A stretch of 64,000 nt of DNA, taken from positions 1,744,374 to 1,808,373 of the forward strand of contig NC_020062.1 of NCBI RefSeq assembly GCF_000330885.1, read 5' to 3'. Below the pieces are notes generated by a model. The model was given only the letters and a program-made list of their open reading frames with translations, did no database searches and was not told where the DNA came from. A program made the translations under genes and the position numbers. This document shows, in pieces, positions 35,209 through 43,670 of this stretch. How positions within the stretch are numbered: the stretch's first letter is position 1; every line of letters starts with the position of its first letter. The stretch is from Rhizobium tropici CIAT 899 (lineage in GTDB: Bacteria; Pseudomonadota; Alphaproteobacteria; Rhizobiales; Rhizobiaceae).

Positions 35209-35592
35209 TCAGCGCTCACTGCCAGATTCGCTTGATTGCACGAAGGCGAGGATCTTCGCCCGCAACCGCTTGTCCACGATCGCCGATAAGGCTGTTCGCA
35301 GAACGGCTTTATGATGCTTCCCAAATCGAAAACCAGCTAGCACCTCCTTGGAGGGAAGCGCCTCGTCCGATCCGCTTTCGAAGAAAAACATGATTGGGAC
35401 ATCGAGAATTTCTGAAATATGCAGAAGGCGACTGGCGCTGATTTTCTGAAAGCCGCATTCGTATTTCTCGAGCTCTTGGGGCCTTATGCGAAGCTTCTCG
35501 GCCAATACATCCTGCGTAATTGACAATTCCTCGCGGCGCAGCCGGATGCGCAATCCAAGTTCAACGTCGATTACATCCGGTTTTTTGTCCAT
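35209..35592 (-). CDS. XRE-family HTH regulator
   Basis: A 127-residue Cro/C1-type regulator. The helix-turn-helix occupies residues 10-65: LGLRIRLRREELSITQDVLA, EKLRIRPQELEKYECGFQKI and SASRLLHISEILDVPIMFFF, typical of rhizobial small HTH regulators. The C-terminal tail (ILAFVQSSESGSER) is short. ATG 35592 (MDKKPDVIDVELG) is preferred; the frame extends to 35667 but the added residues are not family-like. It is the first gene of the YcaO/TfuA operon, so the cluster has two regulators in a row. A CCGC...GCGG palindrome lies upstream. Confidence 0.8.
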   Translation of the reverse strand: MDKKPDVIDVELGLRIRLRREELSITQDVLAEKLRIRPQELEKYECGFQKISASRLLHISEILDVPIMFFFESGSDEALPSKEVLAGFRFGKHHKAVLRTALSAIVDKRLRAKILAFVQSSESGSER

Positions 35593-35676
35593 AAAGAAAC
35601 CATCAGAAGAAAAACTGCCTTCATGTTCGCAGGTTTCCCTCGAATTCACAATCTTCCAGCAAGGCACCCAAGATCA

Positions 35677-35720
35677 ATTTTACACAACGTCAGGAGTTTC
35701 CAATCCGCTATATTATGCGG
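35677..35720 (-). promoter_or_regulatory. Putative promoter and palindrome of the YcaO/TfuA operon
   Basis: Reading leftwards, TTGGAA (35703-35698) and TAAAAT (35682-35677) are 15 bases apart and could be -35 and -10 elements, though the spacing is short. Immediately upstream is CCGCTATATTATGCGG (35705-35720), with perfect four-base GC arms and a nearly symmetrical AT centre. It may bind the XRE regulator encoded first in the operon. Confidence 0.35.
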
Positions 35721-35828
35721 CTGCGAATTCGGAGACCAACCTTGGGCTATCGTTAAACCGACATCACCGGGAAAGCAGCTTCAGCTTCCACCGGCAGGGC
35801 TATTTAAAACTGAGGGGATCCCTTGCAA

Positions 35829-36746
35829 TTAGCCGAAAGACTGCGACGCAAGTGCAAATACGATCGGAGAACCTGTGTTCGGGGCTCCATAGGAGGCCCT
35901 CTCAGAGGAAACCATGGTGGTCACGGTGTCAAAGACAGACATTCCGCTTTGCTGGATAAAACTGGCAAACAGTCCGGCACCAGAATGGGTGTCGAGGCGC
36001 AAAAAACTGCCGACATGGGCTACGACATGCGGATGAACGACAGCAATCGCGTCTTCCTCGCAATAAGCGACGACAGGACCGACGACGTGACCGCGGCCAA
36101 ACCGGCGCCGCATGGAATAAGCCATTAGCTTGCCACCGTCATAAAGACCGTAGCAGATGGAGCTTTCAAACAATCGCTTGAGATGTTGATAGCGCAGCGT
36201 ACCGAAAGCCGGCTCGTCCAGGGCCGCAACCGCATCCAGATCGCTGCGTTCGAGCCGCCTGAGATCAAGCCCCGGCCTGATATCGCCCACGTGAGGCACG
36301 GATAGAATTTCCCCCTGACACTGAAAGACTGTCTGTTTCGGCATAAATCCAAAAGTTGCACACATGCGGCGTGCCGCTCTTGTCGCATTCAACCGTATCC
36401 GTTCATGGTGGCATTCCTCCAACATCCGCTTAACCAGCCACTCCGCCGTACCATTCGTCTGCAGACGCGGTGCGGTTATCAGCATTCCGAATGTGGCGAA
36501 GCTCTCCTCGTGCGGGAACCACATGGTCGAGCCGGAAACCCTGCCGATTTCGTCAAGCGCCACGAAGCCGCGGCCGACATCCCGCAGGTGCTGCCAGTCC
36601 TGCGATCGATGCGGCCACCCGACCGACATCGAGAGAGCCTGAAGCTGCGACAAAGGGACCTCTGAGATGTCGGCAAAGCGCAGTTCGAATGCATCGACAT
36701 GCAGTTTTTCGGGTATTTTTGTGTCCATTGGTGATCCAGACGCCAT
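35829..36746 (-). CDS. GNAT-family acetyltransferase (paralogue 1)
   Basis: A 305-residue GNAT protein with an N-terminal acetyltransferase domain (SMSVGWPHRSQDWQHLRDVG, acetyl-CoA loop QTNGTA, RLNATRAARRMCATFGFMPK) and a C-terminal domain with GRGHVVGPVVAYCEEDAIAV and GSFLRLDTHSGAGLF. The gene at 45952 encodes the same architecture with matching motifs (GWPHR-x-x-DW, GRG-x-VVGPVVA, FLR-x-DT). The substrate is unknown. GGGAGG precedes ATG 36746. It is divergent from the M20 deacylase operon and convergent with nothing obvious; its strand matches the YcaO operon, but it lies upstream of that operon's promoter. Confidence 0.8.
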   Translation of the reverse strand: MASGSPMDTKIPEKLHVDAFELRFADISEVPLSQLQALSMSVGWPHRSQDWQHLRDVGRGFVALDEIGRVSGSTMWFPHEESFATFGMLITAPRLQTNGTAEWLVKRMLEECHHERIRLNATRAARRMCATFGFMPKQTVFQCQGEILSVPHVGDIRPGLDLRRLERSDLDAVAALDEPAFGTLRYQHLKRLFESSICYGLYDGGKLMAYSMRRRFGRGHVVGPVVAYCEEDAIAVVHPHVVAHVGSFLRLDTHSGAGLFASFIQQSGMSVFDTVTTMVSSERASYGAPNTGSPIVFALASQSFG

Positions 36747-36962
36747 CCGATCCTCCCGGCTGCATATTCGCTCACGCCGGCATCTTTGGCGAGCTTAGCC
36801 GAGACTCAACGAAACATTTCACTGCCTATGCAAACGGCGGCGCAAGAATTCACCGTATGATCCATACTTTCGGCAGGTATTCTACTGATTGAGGCTTAAC
36901 CTTCCTTTGATCAAGACGTCGCTTGCACAGACGAGGACGGCAATCGGAGATTGGCAACACCA

Positions 36963-38087
36963 ATGCAGGCATCGGACATTCTGGCAAAACTGGTCGGCTT
37001 CGATTCCGTCGTTGGAACGCCCAATGCCGAGATTGTCGCGTGGATCGGCGCCTACCTGAAGTCCTTCGGCGCCACGGTTGATATCCTTGCTGGCCCCGAG
37101 GGCGACCGGTCCAATCTCTTTGCTACGATCGGCCCCCGCGATATACGCGGTTACGTCCTCTCCGGTCACATGGATGTCGTGCCGGCCAACGAGACGGGAT
37201 GGGCGAGCAACCCCTTCGTGCTGCGGGCCGATGGAGATAGACTCTATGGCCGCGGCACCAGCGATATGAAGGGCTTTCTGGCTGCGTCTCTGGCGGCCGT
37301 ACCAATGCTCGCTGCAAGCCCTCTGATGCGGCCGATCCATCTAGCCTTCTCCTATGACGAGGAAGCAGGTTGCCGTGGCGTACCGCATCTCATTGCGCGC
37401 CTGCCGGAGCTTTGCGAGGCGCCGCTCGGCGTCATTGTCGGAGAACCCAGCAACATGCGGGCCATCCTCGCACATAAGGGGAAATCAGCCGCCCGCCTCA
37501 CCCTGAAGGGACGCTCCGGTCATTCGTCGCGGCCCGACCTCGGCCTCAACGCAATCCATGCCGCCGCCGAGGTTTTGCAGGCCGCAGTTTCGGCCGCGCA
37601 TTCTCTGGCTCAAGGGCCATTCGAAACGGAGTTCGAGCCGCCTTATTCATCGATCTCGGTCGGCACCATTTACGGCGGGCAAGCCCTCAATATCATTCCG
37701 GATCTCTGCACCCTCGAAGTCGAAGCGCGGGCAATTTCCGGTGCGGATCCGGCAGCACTGCTCCTACCGGTGCACGAGGCCGCTGTCGCACTTGAGCGTC
37801 GGGGCTTTCAGGTGCAATGGGAGGAGCTGAGTTCCTACCCCGCCCTCTCCCTTCCGCGGACAGCGCATCTTGCCGGTCTGCTGGCCGAGCTGACTGGCAT
37901 CGAACCGCTGGCAGCGGTTAGCTATGGCACTGAAGCCGGGCTCTACCAGCGTGCCGGCCTTGAGGCGATCATTTGCGGTCCGGGCGATATCGCTCGCGCA
38001 CACAAGCCGAACGAATTCATCCTCACGCACGAACTCGACGCATGCCAGGCCATGATCGAGGCTCTAGGCCGTCGTTGCCTGTCGTGA
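36963..38087 (+). CDS. M20-family N-acyl amino acid deacylase (ArgE-like)
   Basis: A 374-residue zinc peptidase-fold deacylase like acetylornithine deacetylase. Metal-binding motifs are YVLSGHMDVVPANETGW (His, Asp), YGRGTSDMKGFLA (Asp), FSYDEEAGCRGVPHL (Glu-Glu) and GVIVGEPSNMRAILAHKGKS, with a final histidine in ICGPGDIARAHKPNEFI. The dimerisation domain shows LKGRSGHSSRPDLGLNAIHA. It removes an acyl group from an amino acid or amine. ATG 36963 is chosen; TTG 36951 is too close to the GGAG at 36946. It opens the plus-strand group of catabolic genes and may reverse an acetylation made by one of the GNAT enzymes, which is inference. Confidence 0.85.
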   Translation: MQASDILAKLVGFDSVVGTPNAEIVAWIGAYLKSFGATVDILAGPEGDRSNLFATIGPRDIRGYVLSGHMDVVPANETGWASNPFVLRADGDRLYGRGTSDMKGFLAASLAAVPMLAASPLMRPIHLAFSYDEEAGCRGVPHLIARLPELCEAPLGVIVGEPSNMRAILAHKGKSAARLTLKGRSGHSSRPDLGLNAIHAAAEVLQAAVSAAHSLAQGPFETEFEPPYSSISVGTIYGGQALNIIPDLCTLEVEARAISGADPAALLLPVHEAAVALERRGFQVQWEELSSYPALSLPRTAHLAGLLAELTGIEPLAAVSYGTEAGLYQRAGLEAIICGPGDIARAHKPNEFILTHELDACQAMIEALGRRCLS

Positions 38088-38114
38088 TGGCGTAAGACCG
38101 AAGGATAGAAGCCT

Positions 38115-39038
38115 ATGACGTTCCTTTTCAATTCGGATGCCCGCCGCGGCCATATCTTCCACGAAGCCTTCGCCCGCGAGCTGCCGGATCTCCCCTTCTC
38201 CATGGATCCGACGTCCGTCGACCCGGATGCCGTACGTTATCTGATCACCTGGACGGTTCCGGACGACTTGCCGCGCTACCGCAATCTCGAAGTTCTGTTT
38301 TCAATCGGTGCCGGCATCGATCAGTTCGATGCGACACATGTCCCCGATCACGTAAAAGTCGTGCGTATGGTCGAAGACGGTATCACCCGCATGATGCAGG
38401 AATATGTGACGCTTGGCGTCCTCGCGCTCCACCGCAATCTGCCCTCCTATCTCAGCCAGCAGCACCGTCAGGTCTGGAATGCCTTGCCACAGGTTCAGGC
38501 CGCCGAACGCCGCATCGGCGTGCTGGGACTCGGGAACCTTGGTCAGGCTGTGCTCGAAAGATTGAAGCCGTTCGGCTTTGTGCTTTCCGGCTGGAGCCGC
38601 AATCAACGCGAACTGGAGGGCATTACCTGTTTTGCCGGCGAAGCTGGACTCCACGCCATGCTTTCCACGACCGATATCGTGATCTGCCTCCTGCCGCTGA
38701 CCGACGAAACTCGCGGTTTTCTCAACGCCGATCTCTTCGAAAAACTGCCGCGGGGTGCAAGCCTTGTGCATGTCGGCCGCGGACCGCAGCTTGTTTCGGA
38801 AGACCTGCTGGCCGCGCTCGATTGTGGTCGACTTGCCGGCGCCGTGATCGATGTCACCGATCCCGAACCGCTGCCGACCGGACATCCGTTCTGGAACCAC
38901 GACCGCATCCTGCTGACGCCGCATATTGCGAGCGTCACCCAGCCCCATAGCGCTGCACGCGCCGTCATCGACAACATCAAGCGGATCCGGGCGGACTTGG
39001 ACCCGTTCGGCCTCGTCGACCGCCGCCGCGGCTATTGA
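38115..39038 (+). CDS. ghrA: Glyoxylate/hydroxypyruvate reductase A-like dehydrogenase
   Basis: A 307-residue D-2-hydroxyacid dehydrogenase of the GhrA type. The NAD(P) site is [20 protein letters not shown] near residue 135, followed by [12 protein letters not shown]. Catalytic Arg, Glu/Asp and His are in [37 protein letters not shown] and [17 protein letters not shown]. The enzyme reduces glyoxylate or hydroxypyruvate, or oxidises a related D-hydroxy acid. It follows the M20 deacylase gene by 27 bases and precedes the cupin gene by 22 bases. Confidence 0.8.
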   Translation: MTFLFNSDARRGHIFHEAFARELPDLPFSMDPTSVDPDAVRYLITWTVPDDLPRYRNLEVLFSIGAGIDQFDATHVPDHVKVVRMVEDGITRMMQEYVTLGVLALHRNLPSYLSQQHRQVWNALPQVQAAERRIGVLGLGNLGQAVLERLKPFGFVLSGWSRNQRELEGITCFAGEAGLHAMLSTTDIVICLLPLTDETRGFLNADLFEKLPRGASLVHVGRGPQLVSEDLLAALDCGRLAGAVIDVTDPEPLPTGHPFWNHDRILLTPHIASVTQPHSAARAVIDNIKRIRADLDPFGLVDRRRGY

Positions 39039-39060
39039 TCGCCAACCCGAAAGGAACCCC

Positions 39061-39417
39061 ATGTCTCTCCTCAAGACGATTGACCCCAACCCATCCTTCG
39101 CACCGCGCGAAAACGTCGTCGCTGCGGAGCGACTGATCTCGGGCGATCCGAAGCTCAAGACCTGGGCACAGGACGTTGCCCGCAACGAGACTGTGCACAC
39201 CGGCGTATGGGAAGCCACACCCGGTGTCAGCCGTTCGATCAAGGGTGAAACCTTCGAATTCTGCCATATTCTCTCCGGCGTCGTCGAATTGACACCGGAA
39301 GGCGGCGAGCCCGTCGTCTATAAGGCGGGCGACAGCTTCGTCATGAAACCGGGCTTCGTCGGAATCTGGAAGACGATCGAAACGGTCCGGAAGATCTACG
39401 TGACCGTCACCCCTTAA
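39061..39417 (+). CDS. Cupin-domain protein
   Basis: A 118-residue single-domain cupin of the DUF861/ethanolamine-utilisation-like group: VWEATPGVSRSIKGETFEFC, HILSGVVELTPEGGEPVVYK and AGDSFVMKPGFVGIWKTIET. These small cupins often accompany amine-oxidation genes, with no proven function. A clear AAAGGAA ribosome site precedes ATG 39061. Confidence 0.8.
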   Translation: MSLLKTIDPNPSFAPRENVVAAERLISGDPKLKTWAQDVARNETVHTGVWEATPGVSRSIKGETFEFCHILSGVVELTPEGGEPVVYKAGDSFVMKPGFVGIWKTIETVRKIYVTVTP

Positions 39418-39587
39418 GCTTTGCTACCTCGGCGCGGCCTCTGAGCCCGCACCGCCTCTGACCTGACCAAAGAATACACTGCGGGACCTCCTCAAAACGG
39501 CTTTTTCCGCCGTGACAGCCGACGCGATCGGATCAAGCTACTTCGCCGATCCTATAGCATCTCGGTAAATTGACCGGAGGTATCATT

Positions 39588-41051
39588 ATGGACCTGAGCT
39601 TCGATCCCGATAGTCTTTCGCTCCCCGTCGGGCATTTCATCGGCGAGCATTTCAGCGCCGCGAGCGGCGTCATTCCGATGCACCGTCCCTCCGACGGGAA
39701 AGCCTATGCCGAATGCCCGGTCGCGGACGCCTCCATTGTCGACCAGGCCGTTCAGACGGCCAAGGCCGCGCTGAAGCAAAGCAATTGGGGCGGCGTCCGC
39801 CCGCGCGAGCGCCTGAATGTCCTGCACCGTTGGGCCGACCTCATCGAGGAGGAAGCCGAAACGCTTGCCCGACTGGAGGCTGTCGCTTCGACACGACCCG
39901 TAGGCCAGCTTGTCGAGGGCGATATCGCGATTTCGGCAGAGCAGATCCGCTTCTTCGCCGAATTCGCCGACAAGGAAGGCAGCGATCTCGTGCCGACCGA
40001 CGATGGCAATATCGGCATGATCATGACGGAGCCCTATGGGGTGGTGGGCGCCATCACGCCCTGGAACTTTCCGATCAACATGGCCGCCTGGAAACTTGGC
40101 CCGGCGCTGGCCGCCGGAAACGCCGTCGTCCTGAAGCCGTCCGAAATGACGCCGTTTTCATCCATCTATCTGGCAGAGCTCGCCGTGCGCGCCGGCCTTC
40201 CGTCCGGCCTGATCAATGTGGTGCTGGGTGATGGCATGACGACCGGCCAGGCGATCACCGGCCACCCCGACATCGCCAAGATCAGCTTTACCGGCTCGAC
40301 CCGGGCTGGATCGGCCATCATGGAGAACATCGCCCGCACGGGGGTAAAGCCGATGACGCTGGAACTCGGCGGCAAGAGCCCCCAGATCGTCTTTGCCGAT
40401 GCGGACCTCGACAAGGCCGCCGCTGCCGTAACGACCAGTATCGTCGGCAATGCCGGCCAGGCCTGCGTAGCCGGATCGCGGCTGATCGTCGAGAAAAAGA
40501 TAGCGGCCGAACTGATCGACGCCATCCGAAATCGGATGAAGGGCGTCGCTCCTGGTCCCACCTGGGATGCCGCAAGCCGGTACTCCCCCATCATCTCGGA
40601 AAAGCAGAGACAGCGCATCGATACGATCGTCTCTGCCACCGTCGCGGTCGGCGGAGAATGCCTTGCCGGCGGCGCGATCATGGACGCACCGGGCTATTTC
40701 TACGCCCCGACACTGATGGCCGGAGTCGATCAGAATTCTCCAGCCATCATCGAAGAGATCTTCGGTCCGGTGCTGACACTCCAGACATTCGAGGACGAAG
40801 AGGAAGCCCTGCAGCTTGCCGACCATCCGAGCTACGGGCTCGCCGCAGGCCTCTTTACCCGCGACCTCTCACGCGCCATCCGGCTGACTCGCCGTCTGCA
40901 GGCTGGTACCATCTGGGTCAACCGCTATAACCGCTCACGTGACCACATCCTGCCGACCGGCGGCTACAAGCAGTCCGGTATCGGCAAGGATCTCGGCCGC
41001 GAGGCATTCCAGGCCAATCGCAAGAGCAAGAGCGTTTTGATCAGTCTTTAA
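39588..41051 (+). CDS. NAD(P)-dependent aldehyde dehydrogenase
   Basis: A 487-residue aldehyde dehydrogenase. The oxyanion Asn is in GAITPWNFPINMAAWKLGPA, the general base Glu in MTLELGGKSPQIVF, and the catalytic Cys in IVGNAGQACVAGSRL. The C-terminal end has GGYKQSGIGKDLGREAF. It converts an aldehyde to a carboxylate, probably a gamma-aminobutyraldehyde-type or betaine-type aldehyde given the neighbouring amine oxidase. GGAGGT directly upstream sets the start at ATG 39588. Confidence 0.9.
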   Translation: MDLSFDPDSLSLPVGHFIGEHFSAASGVIPMHRPSDGKAYAECPVADASIVDQAVQTAKAALKQSNWGGVRPRERLNVLHRWADLIEEEAETLARLEAVASTRPVGQLVEGDIAISAEQIRFFAEFADKEGSDLVPTDDGNIGMIMTEPYGVVGAITPWNFPINMAAWKLGPALAAGNAVVLKPSEMTPFSSIYLAELAVRAGLPSGLINVVLGDGMTTGQAITGHPDIAKISFTGSTRAGSAIMENIARTGVKPMTLELGGKSPQIVFADADLDKAAAAVTTSIVGNAGQACVAGSRLIVEKKIAAELIDAIRNRMKGVAPGPTWDAASRYSPIISEKQRQRIDTIVSATVAVGGECLAGGAIMDAPGYFYAPTLMAGVDQNSPAIIEEIFGPVLTLQTFEDEEEALQLADHPSYGLAAGLFTRDLSRAIRLTRRLQAGTIWVNRYNRSRDHILPTGGYKQSGIGKDLGREAFQANRKSKSVLISL

Positions 41052-41062
41052 GGACAGTGAAC

Positions 41063-42103
41063 ATGAAAACCTACAAGATCGCATTGATCCCGGGTGATGG
41101 CATCGGGCGCGACATGACCGCCGCCGCCTGGTCGGTTTTGCAAAAGGCCGCAGGCAACCGCGGTTTCATGCTCGACGGCACCGAATTTCCCTGGTCCTGC
41201 GCCTTCTACAAGGAAACCGGCACCATGATGCCCGCCGACGGCATCGCAACGCTGCGCGGTTTCGATGCCATCCTGCTCGGAGCCGTCGGCTGGCCGGCCG
41301 AAGTGCCGGATGCGGTATCCCTGCACGGGCTGCTGCTGCCGATCCGCAAGAACTTCGTGCAATATGCCAATATTCGCCCGCACAGGCTGCTGCCGGGTGT
41401 CCAGGGACCACTCAAGGCATCGGCCTTCGACATTCTCTGCATCCGTGAAAATACCGAGGGCGAATATTCCGGCGCAGGCGGCCGCATCCATCAGGGCACA
41501 TCCGACGAAGTCGCGGTCGAGACGTCGATCTTCACCCGAAAGGGTGTCGAGCGCATTCTGCGTTTCGCCTTCGAGCAGGCAAGGACACGCCGCGGCAAGC
41601 TCGCCTCGGTGACGAAATCCAACGCCCAGAAGCATTCGATGGTCTTCTGGGATGAAATTACCCGGCAGCTTGCCCAGGATTATCCTGACGTCGAGGTCAC
41701 GAGCTATCACATCGACGCCATGGCAGCCCGCATGGTGATGGCGCCGGAAACCCTCGACGTCGTCGTCGCATCCAACCTCTTCGGCGACATCCTCACGGAT
41801 CTCGGCGCAGCAATCCAGGGCGGCCTCGGTTTTGCGGCATCGGCCAATATCAATCCGGAACGGAGCGCTCCATCGATGTTCGAGCCTGTGCATGGGTCCG
41901 CGCCCGATATCGCCCATCTCGGCATCGCCAACCCGATCGCAACTGTGTGGTCCGGCGCCATGATGCTCGAACATCTGGGCGAGCAGGATGCGGCAAATGC
42001 CGTCATGGCGGCGATCGAGGCGACAACCGCAAGCGGCATCGGCACGGTTCCGGGCAAGGACCGGACCGAGGCAATCACCACAGCACTGCTCGCCGCAATC
42101 TGA
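41063..42103 (+). CDS. Isocitrate/isopropylmalate-type dehydrogenase (tartrate dehydrogenase-like)
   Basis: A 346-residue metal- and NAD-dependent beta-decarboxylating dehydrogenase. It has the start motif IALIPGDGIGRDM, the substrate loop DILCIRENTEGEYSG, the catalytic Lys in LASVTKSNAQKHSMVFW, the metal Asp pair in NLFGDILTDLGAA, and the NAD site FEPVHGSAPDIA. It matches the tartrate dehydrogenase/decarboxylase and D-malate dehydrogenase branch rather than LeuB. AAGGA upstream favours ATG 41063 over GTG 41057. It lies between two aldehyde dehydrogenases. Confidence 0.85.
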   Translation: MKTYKIALIPGDGIGRDMTAAAWSVLQKAAGNRGFMLDGTEFPWSCAFYKETGTMMPADGIATLRGFDAILLGAVGWPAEVPDAVSLHGLLLPIRKNFVQYANIRPHRLLPGVQGPLKASAFDILCIRENTEGEYSGAGGRIHQGTSDEVAVETSIFTRKGVERILRFAFEQARTRRGKLASVTKSNAQKHSMVFWDEITRQLAQDYPDVEVTSYHIDAMAARMVMAPETLDVVVASNLFGDILTDLGAAIQGGLGFAASANINPERSAPSMFEPVHGSAPDIAHLGIANPIATVWSGAMMLEHLGEQDAANAVMAAIEATTASGIGTVPGKDRTEAITTALLAAI

Positions 42104-42123
42104 AGTCTTATCGAGGTTTGAAC

Positions 42124-43581
42124 ATGCAAAATCTGAAAGTGCCATCCCTGTTCCGTGAGCAGGCGCTGATCGGTGGCAGCTGGCTTTCCGCCCGCTCGGG
42201 CAAGACCGTTGCCGTGATCGATCCGGCAACGCAGGCTGTCATCGGAACGGTGCCGGATATGGGCGGTGATGAAACCCGGGCAGCGATCGAGGCCGCCGAG
42301 GCGGCTTATGGCTCCTGGAAGAAGCGGACCCATGCCGAGCGTGCGGCGCGGCTGGAAGCCTGGCATGATCTAATGCTCGAGCATATCGATGATCTCGCGC
42401 TGATCCTCACGATCGAACAGGGCAAGCCGCTCGACGAGGCCCGTGGCGAAATCCGCTACGGTGCCTCCTTCGTCAAATGGTTCGCCGAGGAAGCCCGCCG
42501 CATCGGCGGCCAAACCATTCCATCGCCGACGCCCGACCGCCGCATTCTCGTGCTGAAAGAGCCGGTCGGCGTTTGCGGCATCATCACGCCCTGGAACTTC
42601 CCGAATGCGATGATCACGCGCAAGCTTGCGCCAGCGCTCGCAGCCGGCTGCACGGTCGTGGTGAAGCCTTCCGAATTCACCCCATACTCTGCGCTGGCGC
42701 TCGGCGTGCTTGCAGAAATGGCCGGCATTCCGGCAGGCGTCATCAATATCGTCACCGGCATGCCCTCCGAGATCGGCGCCGAGATCCTCGCCAATGCAAC
42801 CGTGCGCAAGATTTCCTTCACCGGCTCCACGCCCGTCGGCTCATTGCTGATGCGCGGAGCAGCTGCCAGCATCAAGCGGCTTTCCCTCGAGCTCGGCGGC
42901 AATGCCCCCTTCATCATCTTCAATGACGCGGATCTCGACCTTGCGGTGGAAGGAGCTATCGTCTCCAAATTCCGCAACGGCGGACAGACCTGCGTCTGCG
43001 CCAACCGCATCCTGGTCCAGGCCGGTGTCTATGATACTTTCGCCAAAAAGCTCGCCGCCCGCGTCGACGCCATGAAGGTTGGCCCGGGCACCGAAGCCGG
43101 CGTTGCGATCGGTCCGATGATCAACGAAGCGGCGATCGCCAAGATCAACCGGCATGTCGAAGACGCGCTCTCGAAAGGCGCAACGATCGTCACAGCCAAG
43201 CGGGAACTGCCGGCTGGCCCGCAATATACGACGCCGATCGTCCTGACCGGGGCCACCACCGCCATGCAGCTCGCCGCCGAGGAGACGTTCGGACCGGTCG
43301 CGCCGCTCTTCCGCTTCGAGACGGAAGATGAGGCGATCACTATTGCCAATGGCACGCCCTACGGGCTTGCAGCCTATTTCTATACCGAGAGCCTGAAGCG
43401 CGCATGGCGGGTGGGCGAAGCGCTCGAATTCGGCATGGTCGGCCTCAATACCGGCTTGATCTCCACGGAGGTCGCGCCGTTTGGCGGTGTCAAGCAATCA
43501 GGCCTCGGGCGCGAAGGCTCGCAGCTCGGAATCGAAGAATATCTGGAAACAAAGGCCTTCCATATCGGTGGCCTTAACTGA
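42124..43581 (+). CDS. Succinate-semialdehyde dehydrogenase-like aldehyde dehydrogenase
   Basis: A 485-residue aldehyde dehydrogenase close to GabD. Key segments are CGIITPWNFPNAMITRKLAP (Asn), LSLELGGNAPFIIF (Glu) and FRNGGQTCVCANRILVQ (Cys), with the C-terminal GLNTGLISTEVAPFGGVKQS typical of GabD. It would oxidise succinate semialdehyde or glutarate semialdehyde to the diacid. ATG 42124 follows a GAGGT. It is the last gene before the bidirectional terminator. Confidence 0.85.
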   Translation: MQNLKVPSLFREQALIGGSWLSARSGKTVAVIDPATQAVIGTVPDMGGDETRAAIEAAEAAYGSWKKRTHAERAARLEAWHDLMLEHIDDLALILTIEQGKPLDEARGEIRYGASFVKWFAEEARRIGGQTIPSPTPDRRILVLKEPVGVCGIITPWNFPNAMITRKLAPALAAGCTVVVKPSEFTPYSALALGVLAEMAGIPAGVINIVTGMPSEIGAEILANATVRKISFTGSTPVGSLLMRGAAASIKRLSLELGGNAPFIIFNDADLDLAVEGAIVSKFRNGGQTCVCANRILVQAGVYDTFAKKLAARVDAMKVGPGTEAGVAIGPMINEAAIAKINRHVEDALSKGATIVTAKRELPAGPQYTTPIVLTGATTAMQLAAEETFGPVAPLFRFETEDEAITIANGTPYGLAAYFYTESLKRAWRVGEALEFGMVGLNTGLISTEVAPFGGVKQSGLGREGSQLGIEEYLETKAFHIGGLN

Positions 43582-43604
43582 GTTGTCACGTCTCAGACTG
43601 GAAA

Positions 43605-43632
43605 AGGGGTCGCAAGCGGGACCCCTCTTTTT
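43605..43632. terminator. Bidirectional rho-independent terminator
   Basis: AGGGGTC (43605-43611) pairs with GACCCCT (43620-43626) around an eight-base loop, followed by TTTTT and preceded by AAAA. It serves the plus-strand aldehyde dehydrogenase group ending at 43581, and probably also the minus-strand oxidase gene ending at 43671. Confidence 0.85.
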
Positions 43633-43670
43633 ATGCTGCTGATTTCGTTGAGGCCTGGCACCGGCTGATA

